Shown: positions 1 through 5,225, counted from the first letter of the stretch. The stretch is 6,431 bases of DNA from Acidimicrobiia bacterium (GCA_030598025.1 JAUVQS010000089.1:1-6431), one strand, 5' to 3'. Notes: generated by a model not told the origin, from the letters alone. Made by a program: numbers and translations.

Positions 1-258
1 CGGGCGATGGTGATGTCGTCCTGGTATTCCGGATCTGCCTACGGACGGATAATGGGAGTCCAATGGTCGTTCGCGGCGGTTATCGGTGCGGCGGGTCCGG
101 CCGGAGTGGGAGTGCTGCGCGACACGACCGGGGGGTATGAAATACCGGTTGCTCTTCTCGTCGTGGCCATGGGGGTGGCGGCGATCGCAACATGGATGGC
201 CGGGCTCAGTGTCTTCGACGTCAGGAGCGAGGCAGCCGGATCAGCCGGTGATCGGTAG
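1..258 (+). CDS. MFS transporter, C-terminal fragment (5' end outside window)
   Basis: The reading frame is open from the first base and ends with TAG at 256-258, so only the last 85 residues are visible. They contain two strongly hydrophobic stretches, about visible residues 17-39 (rich in Gly and Ala, ending G-V-L-R-D) and 48-68. They are followed by a short polar tail. A Gly/Ala-rich helix, then a short L-R-D-x-T-G-G-Y loop, then a final helix is typical of transmembrane segments 11 and 12 in the major facilitator superfamily, so I read this as the end of a 12-helix inner-membrane secondary transporter. The substrate cannot be inferred from this part. The ATG at 7 is probably an internal methionine. 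The last 38 bases overlap the 3' end of the fetB-like gene on the other strand. Confidence 0.75.
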   Translation, partial: RAMVMSSWYSGSAYGRIMGVQWSFAAVIGAAGPAGVGVLRDTTGGYEIPVALLVVAMGVAAIATWMAGLSVFDVRSEAAGSAGDR

Positions 259-997
259 TGAACAACCGACGTCCAATTCCGAGTGTCATCACGGTGGCGG
301 TGGTCGCCACCGACCCCAGGATCAAGTACATGATCGCTGCCTGCACTCGTACCGCCTCGATCGGGTCGACCCCGGCCAGGATCAGGCCGGTCATGGCGCC
401 GGGGAGGAACACCAATCCGACGGCTTTGGTCGTTTCGATCTGTGGCGTGAGCGCCGTGCGAAGCGCGGATTGGAGGTAGCGGCGACTCGCCTGTCGAGAT
501 GATTGCCCGAGTGCCAGCCGGGCCTCGACCTCGGGACGGTTATCGCGAAACTCGTCGACTACCCGGCGGGCGGCCAGCACCGTGGCGTTCATGGAGTTGC
601 CCACCATCATGCCGGCGAGAGGGACGAGCGTTCGCCCCTCCAACGGAAATACTCCGAGTCCGAATATGACGGCCAGGGTGACGATGGCAGCCGCTCCGAT
701 CGCCAGCATCCCGAGGGGAAGCACGCCCGGTATCTCGGGGGCCCGCCGCTGAATGACCACACCCGCGAAGGCGATCATCGCTGCTACCCAGGCCCATGAG
801 AGAACCAGTGGTTGTTGTGGGTCGATGATGAAGGCGAGAACCACACCGACGAACAGCAACTGGATGAGCGAGCGGACGGTCGCCCACACGATTTCTCTTT
901 CCAACCCGAGCCGCTGCGTGGCGGACATCCCGATGGCCACGATGACGAGAAGAAGGGAGGCGATCAGGCCGAGGGTTGTGACGTCGGCGGTGTTCAC
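221..997 (-). CDS. fetB: FetB/YbbM-like ABC transporter permease (UPF0014)
   Basis: This 258-residue membrane protein resembles E. coli FetB (YbbM), the permease of the FetAB system linked to iron export and peroxide resistance. Plant ALS3/STAR2-type proteins belong to the same family. Recognisable family blocks are L-E-R-E-I-V-W-A near residue 32, the S-L-I-Q-L stretch near 43, P-L-A-G-M-M-V-G-N-S-M-N-A at 126-138, the cytoplasmic segment with L-A-L-G-x-S-S-R-Q-A at 161-170, and K-A-V-G-L-V-x-L-P-G-A-M-T-G-L-I-x-A-G-x-D-P at 191-212. Hydrophobic segments lie at about 7-25, 41-58, 65-82, 92-114, 125-142, 190-209 and 218-242, as expected for about seven helices. Translation starts at GTG (997-995), which overlaps the fetA stop codon by four bases (GTGA). 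A GGAG ribosome site at 1006-1009 sits 8 nt upstream, so the pair is very likely translationally coupled. The transported substrate (iron in E. coli) is inferred from the family only. Confidence 0.9.
   Translation of the reverse strand: MNTADVTTLGLIASLLLVIVAIGMSATQRLGLEREIVWATVRSLIQLLFVGVVLAFIIDPQQPLVLSWAWVAAMIAFAGVVIQRRAPEIPGVLPLGMLAIGAAAIVTLAVIFGLGVFPLEGRTLVPLAGMMVGNSMNATVLAARRVVDEFRDNRPEVEARLALGQSSRQASRRYLQSALRTALTPQIETTKAVGLVFLPGAMTGLILAGVDPIEAVRVQAAIMYLILGSVATTATVMTLGIGRRLFTTDHRLIRLPRS
239..253. terminator. Small dyad in the MFS/fetB tail-to-tail overlap
   Basis: GATCA (239-243) and TGATC (249-253) are a perfect inverted repeat with a 5-base loop (gccgg), lying where both convergent genes end. 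The stem is short, only moderately stable and has no T-run, so a terminator role is only a guess. Confidence 0.2.
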
Positions 998-1695
998 GAT
1001 GGCTGCTCCGCCAGAAAGGCGGCGATTCGGGGATCCGGTGCGGTGAGCAATCCGGCCGGTGAACCCCGATAGGTAACCGCGCCGTCAATGAGACAGACAA
1101 CGTGGGCGGCGATCCGGTTCATCTGGGCGGTGTCGTGTGTCACCCACAGGATGGGCATTCCGGCGGCCGCGAGCGCCAGCGCCTGATCTTCGATGGTGCG
1201 GGTGGCCGACGGATCCAACGATGAGGTTGGCTCGTCCATCAACAGCACAGCGGGGCCCGTCGCCAGGGCGCGGGCGATGCACATGCGCTGCGCTTCGCCT
1301 CCGGATAGCTCATCGGCGAGCCTGGTCAGAAAGGAGCCGTCGAGGCCGACCCGATCGAGTAGCAACTCGGCCGCCGCGGGGCCGATCAGGAAATCCGCCT
1401 CCCGCAGATTGTCGAGGACGGTGCCTGCGAATCGGACCGGCTCCTGAAAAACCATGCCCACGGAGCGGCGAAGGTCGAGAGGGGGAGTGTCGTCAATGGG
1501 CCTGCCGTCGAATCGGATCAGGCCGTCATCGGCTACTTCGAGTCGATTGCAGAGTCGAAGCAAGGTGGACTTGCCGGCGCCGGAAGGACCGACGATGACG
1601 GTCACTCCGGATTCAGGGATAATGAGTTCCCGTATTGCCAATCGCAGGCGGCCATCGACGCCCTTGACTTCAACTTGCTTGAATTCGAACGCCAT
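994..1695 (-). CDS. fetA: FetA/YbbL-like ABC transporter ATP-binding protein
   Basis: This 233-residue ABC ATPase has all canonical motifs: Walker A G-P-S-G-A-G-K-S-T at 36-44, Q-loop Q84 in F-Q-E-P, the signature L-S-G-G-E-A-Q-R at 130-137, Walker B V-L-L-M-D-E at 150-155, a D-loop S-S-L-D at 158-161 and the switch histidine H187 in W-V-T-H-D. Short single-domain ATPases paired with a UPF0014 permease are the FetA/YbbL type, which power the exporter from the cytoplasmic side of the membrane. The ATG at 1695-1693 is the only sensible start, since no in-frame ATG, GTG or TTG lies just upstream. The ribosome site is modest (GGTGG at 1702-1706, 6 nt away). It is the first gene of the fetAB unit and is divergent from whiB. 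The ABC assignment is certain. The FetA assignment rests mainly on the fetB partner. Confidence 0.92.
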   Translation of the reverse strand: MAFEFKQVEVKGVDGRLRLAIRELIIPESGVTVIVGPSGAGKSTLLRLCNRLEVADDGLIRFDGRPIDDTPPLDLRRSVGMVFQEPVRFAGTVLDNLREADFLIGPAAAELLLDRVGLDGSFLTRLADELSGGEAQRMCIARALATGPAVLLMDEPTSSLDPSATRTIEDQALALAAAGMPILWVTHDTAQMNRIAAHVVCLIDGAVTYRGSPAGLLTAPDPRIAAFLAEQPS

Positions 1696-1720
1696 CTCAT
1701 GCCACCATAGGTCCTTCGAA

Positions 1721-1737
1721 CGAGGAGAATATCCTCG
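1721..1737. promoter_or_regulatory. 17-bp dyad in the fetA/whiB divergent region
   Basis: Two perfect 6-base arms, CGAGGA (1721-1726) and TCCTCG (1732-1737), flank a 5-base AT-rich spacer (gaata). The dyad lies about 26 bp upstream of the fetA start and just upstream of the candidate whiB promoter. This is a typical place for a dimeric regulator that could affect both genes. It does not match the IdeR box or the DevR box as I know them. The binding protein is unknown. Confidence 0.35.
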
Positions 1738-1743
1738 ATACCT

Positions 1744-1771
1744 GGGAACAATTCGGCGCCGGCGTGCGTTA
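1744..1771 (+). promoter_or_regulatory. Candidate SigH/SigR/SigE-type ECF sigma promoter of whiB
   Basis: GGGAACA (1744-1750), a 16-base gap, then CGTTA (1767-1771) matches the -35 and -10 elements recognised by actinobacterial SigH/SigR, written roughly GGGAAYA-N16-17-CGTT. The related SigE group uses a very similar sequence. Transcription would start near 1776-1779, leaving a leader of about 20 bases that contains the strong ribosome site before the ATG at 1797. SigH/SigR respond to thiol oxidation and SigE to envelope stress in well-studied actinobacteria. The match is exact in sequence and spacing, but it is a single site judged by eye. Confidence 0.5.
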
Positions 1772-1783
1772 TTTCAAGCTTAC

Positions 1784-1791
1784 GGAAGGAG
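1784..1791 (+). promoter_or_regulatory. Ribosome binding site that fixes the whiB start
   Basis: GGAAGGAG sits 5 bases before the ATG at 1797. An in-frame GTG at 1764 has no such site and would lie upstream of the predicted transcription start, so the ATG is preferred. Confidence 0.7.
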
Positions 1792-1796
1792 CGCGC

Positions 1797-2075
1797 ATGC
1801 TCGAACATGAAACACTGCTAGATCTCGGCCAGGAATGGCGTGAGCTCGCGGCATGTTCCGGGCGCTATGACGATCTCTTCTTTCCGATCAACGAGGCTGA
1901 GAAGTCGGCTGTGCGGGCTGCCAAGGCGGTCTGCCAGACGTGTCCGGTGCAAACGGATTGCCTTTCGTACGCCCTCGAAACCGGGCAAGCCGACGGAGTG
2001 TGGGGCGGCCTGACCTCGCGTGAACGCCGCGTCGAGCGGCGCCAGCGCCAAGCGCGCATTCGACGGGCCAGCTGA
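1797..2075 (+). CDS. WhiB-like (Wbl) iron-sulfur transcriptional regulator
   Basis: This 92-residue protein has the full Wbl signature. Four cysteines, C20, C46, C49 and C55 (spacing C-x25-C-x2-C-x5-C), would ligate a [4Fe-4S] cluster that senses oxygen, nitric oxide or redox state. The G-V-W-G-G-L-T turn lies at 67-73, followed by a basic tail (about 75-90, rich in Arg) that contacts DNA. Wbl proteins act in the cytoplasm, usually bound to region 4 of the principal sigma factor. The short length and conserved layout resemble the WhiB1/WhiB2 (WblE/WhiB) type more than WhiB3, WhiB6 or WhiB7, but I cannot place the subfamily safely. The ATG at 1797 is chosen from the ribosome site at 1784-1791. 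A GGGC/GCCC pair spans the stop codon (2065-2079) but is too weak to call a terminator. The likely promoter is the ECF-type site at 1744-1771. Confidence 0.93.
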   Translation: MLEHETLLDLGQEWRELAACSGRYDDLFFPINEAEKSAVRAAKAVCQTCPVQTDCLSYALETGQADGVWGGLTSRERRVERRQRQARIRRAS

Positions 2076-2121
2076 GCCCCCTGCGCGGAAAACTGGAAGC
2101 TGCGGTCGCCGTGACGTCCGA

Positions 2122-2143
2122 AGTAAGTTACTATGAAGTAACT
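2122..2143. promoter_or_regulatory. Palindromic operator over the acyl-CoA dehydrogenase promoter
   Basis: AGTTACT (2126-2132), four bases (ATGA), then AGTAACT (2137-2143) form a perfect 7-base inverted repeat. A second perfect palindrome, AGTAA-G-TTACT (2122-2132), shares its left half, giving three AGTAA-type half-sites. A plausible -10 hexamer TACTAT (2129-2134) lies inside the dyad. Transcription would then start near 2141, ahead of the GGGAG ribosome site at 2151-2155. I see no good -35. Short palindromes of this kind are typical TetR-family operators. A degenerate copy lies before tetR (3983-4000), so that regulator is the first candidate to bind here. Confidence 0.6.
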
Positions 2144-2160
2144 AAACTCCGGGAGTAGCA

Positions 2161-3375
2161 ATGGCAGAGTTCTCACTAGAACTGAACGAAGACCAACTAC
2201 AGCTTCAGAAGTGGGTTCACGACTTCTCAGAGGGGGTCGTGCGACCGGCCGCCGCCGAATGGGATGAGCGAGAGGAAACCCCCTGGCCCATCATTCAGGA
2301 GGCCGCCAATATCGGGCTCTACTCGTTTGAGTTTTTCTTCAATGCGTTCGGCGATTCGACCGGGCTCACCCTCCCGCTCGTCACGGAAGAACTGTTCTGG
2401 GGAGACGCGGGCATCGGGTTGGCCATTTTCGGCAGCGCCCTTGCCGTAGCGGGAATCACCGCCGGCGGAACGCCCGATCAGGTGGCCGAGTGGGTCCCTC
2501 AATGCTTCGGAAGTCCCGACGATCCCAAGGTGGCCGCTTACGCCGTCAGCGAAGCCGACGCCGGATCGGATGTCTCCGCCCTGCGAACCCGAGCCGTCTA
2601 CCACGAGGCAACCGACGAGTGGGTCCTCAACGGGACGAAGACCTGGATAACCAATGGGGGCATCGCCGACGTCCACGTCGTGGTCGCATCTGTCGATTCG
2701 GAGCTGCGATCAAGAGGTCAGGCGACCTTCGTGATTCCGCCGAATACCCCGGGATTGTCCCAGGGATCGAAGTTCAAGAAGCACGGGATCAGGGCCTCGC
2801 ACACCGCGGAGGTCGTGCTCGACGACGTGCGACTCCCGGGTCGAATGCTGCTCGGTGGCAAAGAGAAACTCGATGCACGGCTGGCACGGGCCCGGGAGGG
2901 CAAGAGCTCCCGGAAGCAAGGCGCCATGTCGACTTTCGAAGCCTCACGTCCAATGGTCGGCGCTCAGGCCCTCGGAGTGGCTCGGGCCGCCTACGAGTAT
3001 GCGCTGGACTACGCCAAAGAACGGGTGCAGTTCGGCCGACCGATCATCATGAATCAGGCGATCGCCTTCAAACTCGCCGACATGCGCACCGAAATCGATG
3101 CGGCCCGGTTGCTCGTCTGGCGGGCGGCCTGGATGGCGAGAGCGGGCAAGCCGTTCGAAGCAGGTGAGGGGTCGATGTCGAAGCTGAAGGCCGGCGAAGT
3201 GGCCGTCCGTGCTACCGAAGAGGCGATCCAGATTCTCGGTGGCTCCGGCTACGTGCGAGAGCATCCGGTCGAGCGCTGGTCCCGCGACGCCAAGATCTTC
3301 ACGATCTTCGAAGGCACCAGTGAGATCCAACGCCTGGTGATCGCCCGGGCGATCTCGGGAATGAGGATTGTGTAG
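2161..3375 (+). CDS. Acyl-CoA dehydrogenase
   Basis: This 404-residue FAD flavoenzyme would introduce a trans-2,3 double bond into an acyl-CoA thioester and pass the electrons to electron-transfer flavoprotein. The N-terminal helical domain spans about 1-120. The first family signature A-Y-A-V-S-E-A-D-A-G-S-D is at 126-137, and the flavin-contacting W-I-T-N-G-G at 162-167. The C-terminal helical domain has Y-A-K-E-R-V-Q-F-G-R-P-I at 284-295 and I-L-G-G-S-G-Y at 358-364. I-F-E-G-T-S-E-I-Q-R at 382-391 places the catalytic base at E384, where medium-chain and short-chain dehydrogenases have it. Residues about 233-258 form an extra Lys/Arg-rich stretch between the beta domain and the C-terminal helices. 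The ATG at 2161 follows GGGAG at 5 nt. Chain-length or branched-substrate preference cannot be read from the sequence. The gene is monocistronic here and is probably repressed by the neighbouring TetR protein through the 2122-2143 operator. Confidence 0.95.
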   Translation: MAEFSLELNEDQLQLQKWVHDFSEGVVRPAAAEWDEREETPWPIIQEAANIGLYSFEFFFNAFGDSTGLTLPLVTEELFWGDAGIGLAIFGSALAVAGITAGGTPDQVAEWVPQCFGSPDDPKVAAYAVSEADAGSDVSALRTRAVYHEATDEWVLNGTKTWITNGGIADVHVVVASVDSELRSRGQATFVIPPNTPGLSQGSKFKKHGIRASHTAEVVLDDVRLPGRMLLGGKEKLDARLARAREGKSSRKQGAMSTFEASRPMVGAQALGVARAAYEYALDYAKERVQFGRPIIMNQAIAFKLADMRTEIDAARLLVWRAAWMARAGKPFEAGEGSMSKLKAGEVAVRATEEAIQILGGSGYVREHPVERWSRDAKIFTIFEGTSEIQRLVIARAISGMRIV

Positions 3376-3390
3376 CCGCGCCGAACAGGA

Positions 3391-3975
3391 CTAATGAGGA
3401 GAAATGCCTCTGAGACCCGACCAGGCCAACTCCGCGATCTCGGTCGCAAGTTTGGAGGGTTCGATGGATAGCTTCCCCGTCGACCAGGCTCGGCCGGCGG
3501 CCTCGGCCGCACCCACAACTCCGTAGGCGAGGGCTCGCTGCTGATCGGATTCAATGCCGGCGGCGATGAGCGGAGCGACGAGTTCGGCCATGCTGTCCTC
3601 GATGCGATTGACGGCCTCGGCGACATCGGCGTCGGATCGGTCGGCCCCCTCGAATAGCAGGAGGAAGGCTGCCCGGTTGTCTGCGACGAAGTCGAAGTAC
3701 GCGCCAATTCCCGCTTCGACCTGTGCCCGGGGTGATTCGGCCAACACCGTCTTTTCGGTGATGGCGGCCGCCATGCGGTCGCCTACCTCAGCGACGAGGT
3801 GCAGATACAACGCTCGTTTCGAGTTGAAATGCTGATAGAGAACGGGCTTGGTAACGCCGGCCGTCGCGGCCACATCATCCATCGTCGTGGCGTGGTATCC
3901 CGCCCCTGAGAAGACTTCGAGTGCCACCTTCAGAAGCTGCTGGCGTCGTTCGGCGGCGGGGAGGCGATTGGTCAT
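3391..3975 (-). CDS. TetR/AcrR-family transcriptional regulator
   Basis: This 194-residue regulator has a clear N-terminal DNA-binding domain. Residues 8-27 match the first helix pattern (R-R-Q-Q-L-L-K-V-A-L-E-V-F), and 30-51 form the helix-turn-helix T-T-M-D-D-V-A-A-T-A-G-V-T-K-P-V-L-Y-x-H-F, followed by K53. The remainder is an all-helical ligand-binding and dimerisation domain that is not diagnostic. The ATG at 3975-3973 has no Shine-Dalgarno sequence. A -10-like TAACCT ends 6 bases before the ATG (3987-3982 on this strand), so a leaderless mRNA beginning at the start codon is plausible. The gene converges on the acyl-CoA dehydrogenase with only 15 bases between stops. The operator-like sequences at 2122-2143 and 3983-4000 suggest it represses itself and the dehydrogenase, with an acyl-CoA or related metabolite as likely ligand. 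The ligand is inference. Confidence 0.93.
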   Translation of the reverse strand: MTNRLPAAERRQQLLKVALEVFSGAGYHATTMDDVAATAGVTKPVLYQHFNSKRALYLHLVAEVGDRMAAAITEKTVLAESPRAQVEAGIGAYFDFVADNRAAFLLLFEGADRSDADVAEAVNRIEDSMAELVAPLIAAGIESDQQRALAYGVVGAAEAAGRAWSTGKLSIEPSKLATEIAELAWSGLRGISPH

Positions 3976-3981
3976 GTGGAT

Positions 3982-4000
3982 AGGTTACCAACCAGTAGGC
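3982..4000 (-). promoter_or_regulatory. Candidate tetR promoter and autoregulatory operator
   Basis: The 18 bases 3983-4000 (on + GGTTACC AACC AGTAGGC) align without gaps to the dehydrogenase operator AGTTACT ATGA AGTAACT. They share GTTAC in the left half and AGTA in the right. The symmetry is poorer here, so this may be a weaker site. It overlaps TAACCT (3987-3982 on the minus strand), a fair -10 element that would start transcription at or next to the tetR ATG. The site could also affect the divergent SRPBCC gene. Confidence 0.45.
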
Positions 4001-4083
4001 GCCAGAGTGTAAGAACAAGGGTTCCCTGGATTCCATGACTTTCGGCCCTGGTCTCGACGCCAACTCGGTGGTTTCGTGCTCAC

Positions 4084-4088
4084 GAGGT
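4084..4088 (+). promoter_or_regulatory. Ribosome binding site supporting the GTG start of the SRPBCC gene
   Basis: GAGGT lies 6 bases before the GTG at 4095. The in-frame ATG at 4035 has only AAGGG 13 bases away, which is too far to be efficient. Confidence 0.5.
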
Positions 4089-4094
4089 CAGATT

Positions 4095-4547
4095 GTGTTC
4101 GTCTATTACTACATCCAAATCGGTCGACCGGTCGATGCCGTCGAGCAACGATTCCTGTCGTTCTTCTCGAGTTTCAATACCTGGGCCGAGGACGCGTATC
4201 GCGATGGCGAGGAGCTGACGGCGAGCATTTCGGTTGGATCCGGACCAGCAGCCGTGGCGAAGACGGTTCGCATGGGCGTCGGCGATCCGGTGACGGCTGA
4301 TTCAGAGACCACCGTTCCGATCGTTTGGGAAGCGACCGGTGTCACGAGCCTGTTTCCCAAGATGGAGGGCAACCTGATCCTCGCCGCGATCGGCCCCGAC
4401 TACACGCAACTCTCCTTCCGCGGCACCTACGAACCTCCACTCGGTGCGCTGGGGCGAGCGCTCGACAGGGTCCTCATGCACCGGCTTGCAGAGAGCAGCG
4501 TCAAGGGATTCGTCGACCGGATCGGTTTGGCACTCGAGTCGGATTAG
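4095..4547 (+). CDS. Small SRPBCC/START-like (CoxG- or polyketide cyclase-like) protein, function unknown
   Basis: From the GTG at 4095 this encodes 150 residues. The layout fits the helix-grip fold: a first strand (F-V-Y-Y-Y-I-Q-I), a helix after G-R-P-V-D-A-V, a run of alternating strands including T-V-P-I-V-W-E-A-T-G, L-F-P-K-M-E-G-N-L-I-L and Q-L-S-F-R-G-T-Y-E-P-P, and a long C-terminal helix from P-L-G-A-L-G-R-A-L-D to the end. Such domains bind hydrophobic ligands in a cavity. No catalytic residue can be named and no signal peptide or membrane helix is visible. Starting at the ATG at 4035 would add 20 residues with no obvious fold role, and the ribosome site favours 4095, but the longer form cannot be excluded. 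The gene is divergent from tetR and shares its control region, so lipid-linked regulation is possible. The fold call is from pattern recognition only. Confidence 0.7.
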   Translation: MFVYYYIQIGRPVDAVEQRFLSFFSSFNTWAEDAYRDGEELTASISVGSGPAAVAKTVRMGVGDPVTADSETTVPIVWEATGVTSLFPKMEGNLILAAIGPDYTQLSFRGTYEPPLGALGRALDRVLMHRLAESSVKGFVDRIGLALESD

Positions 4548-4588
4548 CCGTCGGCTCTAATCGGACGACTGCGAATCCCCGTCCGATT
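4546..4588. terminator. Candidate bidirectional terminator between the convergent SRPBCC and response regulator genes
   Basis: AATCGGACG (4559-4567) and CGTCCGATT (4580-4588) are a perfect 9-base inverted repeat around a 12-base loop. Just to the left, overlapping the SRPBCC stop, is an 11-base palindrome AGCCG-T-CGGCT (4546-4556). The larger hairpin lies within the last codons of the response regulator. Neither side carries a run of T, which is common for terminators in high-GC actinobacteria but makes the call less certain. Confidence 0.45.
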
Positions 4589-5225
4589 CTCTGAGGGCCT
4601 CGAGCCGCGCGGCATACGCGGCCGCTTCGGCCCGGTTATTCATCTGGAGCTTGCGCAAGAGGTTCGAGACGTAGTTCTTGACCGTCTTCTGCGCCAGGTA
4701 CATCTCTCCGGCAATCTCACGGTTCGTCTTGCCGTCGGCGATCCGAGACAGGATCTTGCGTTCCTGGGGGGACAACTCGGCCAGGAGGGGGTCGGAGTCG
4801 CGGCCGGCATGTGCTCGCGAGAAGATCTGGTCTTTGAGTTCGGAGTCGAGCAGGGTTTCACCGGCGGCGGCCTTGCGTACGGCGGCCAGGAGGTCGGAAG
4901 CCTTGGTTCGTTTCAGGACGAAACCGAGGGCACCCGCGCTCACTGCTTCTACGAATGCTTGCTCATCCGCGAAGGCCGTCAACATCACGACCTGGATGTT
5001 GTCCCAGTTGTCGCGGATGCGCCGGCAGGCGTCGACACCCGAGCCATCGGGAAGGTTGACATCGAGCACAACGAGATCAGGTTGCATCTCTCCGGCCATC
5101 TCGACCGCGCCGGCGGCCGTGTCGGCCTCCCCGATGACCTCGATGTCGGATTCGGCCTCCAGGAGCGCGCGGAGACCTCCGCGCACGAGGGCGTGGTCAT
5201 CGGCAAGAAGTACACGGACTGCCAT
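4557..5225 (-). CDS. NarL/FixJ-family response regulator, DevR (DosR)-like
   Basis: This 222-residue two-component response regulator has a receiver domain at about 1-118, with acidic pocket D9-D10, phosphoacceptor D55 (V-V-L-D-V-N-L-P-D), T83 and K105, all intact. A linker at 119-148 precedes a LuxR-type helix-turn-helix at about 150-206 (L-S-P-Q-E-R-K-I-L, then T-N-R-E-I-A and K-T-V-K-N-Y-V-S-N-L-L-R-K-L). The K-T-V-K-N-Y-V-S segment and the residues before it closely resemble mycobacterial DevR/DosR, the hypoxia/NO regulator. The protein ends in an acidic, Ser-rich tail. The ATG at 5225-5223 has no nearby ribosome site. GGGGG at 5243-5247 is 17 nt away but 8 nt from an in-frame CTG (5234-5232), so a CTG start three codons earlier is possible. 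No histidine kinase lies next to it in this window. The upstream neighbour on the same strand is the tryptophanase, 69 bp away. Confidence 0.93.
   Translation of the reverse strand: MAVRVLLADDHALVRGGLRALLEAESDIEVIGEADTAAGAVEMAGEMQPDLVVLDVNLPDGSGVDACRRIRDNWDNIQVVMLTAFADEQAFVEAVSAGALGFVLKRTKASDLLAAVRKAAAGETLLDSELKDQIFSRAHAGRDSDPLLAELSPQERKILSRIADGKTNREIAGEMYLAQKTVKNYVSNLLRKLQMNNRAEAAAYAARLEALRESDGDSQSSD

Noticed and set aside
86..502. Open frame on the plus strand across the MFS/fetB junction
   Set aside because: It is out of frame with the MFS protein and antisense to fetB. The product is Arg/Gly/His-rich with no domain and reflects high-GC antisense coding.
540..1100. 186-codon minus-strand frame overlapping fetB and fetA
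   Set aside because: It is a shifted frame of two well-supported genes. The protein is dominated by Arg, Pro and His with no recognisable motif.
1137..1598. 153-codon plus-strand frame opposite fetA
   Set aside because: It is antisense to a clear ABC ATPase, has Arg/Cys/Pro-rich composition and no ribosome site, so it is treated as a shadow.
1696..1763. IdeR (iron box) site upstream of fetA
   Set aside because: No sequence near the TTAGGTTAG-type consensus is present. The only symmetric element is the unrelated CGAGGA dyad.
1764..1796. GTG at 1764 as the whiB start
   Set aside because: It has no ribosome site, would lie upstream of the predicted transcription start, and adds 11 residues absent from the typical Wbl layout.
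2490..3167. 225-codon frame inside the acyl-CoA dehydrogenase
   Set aside because: It is a +1 shadow of a gene whose own frame carries every family motif.
3396..3410. GAGG/CCTC pair as a terminator between the dehydrogenase and tetR
   Set aside because: The stem is only 4 bp, has no T-run, and lies inside the tetR coding end.
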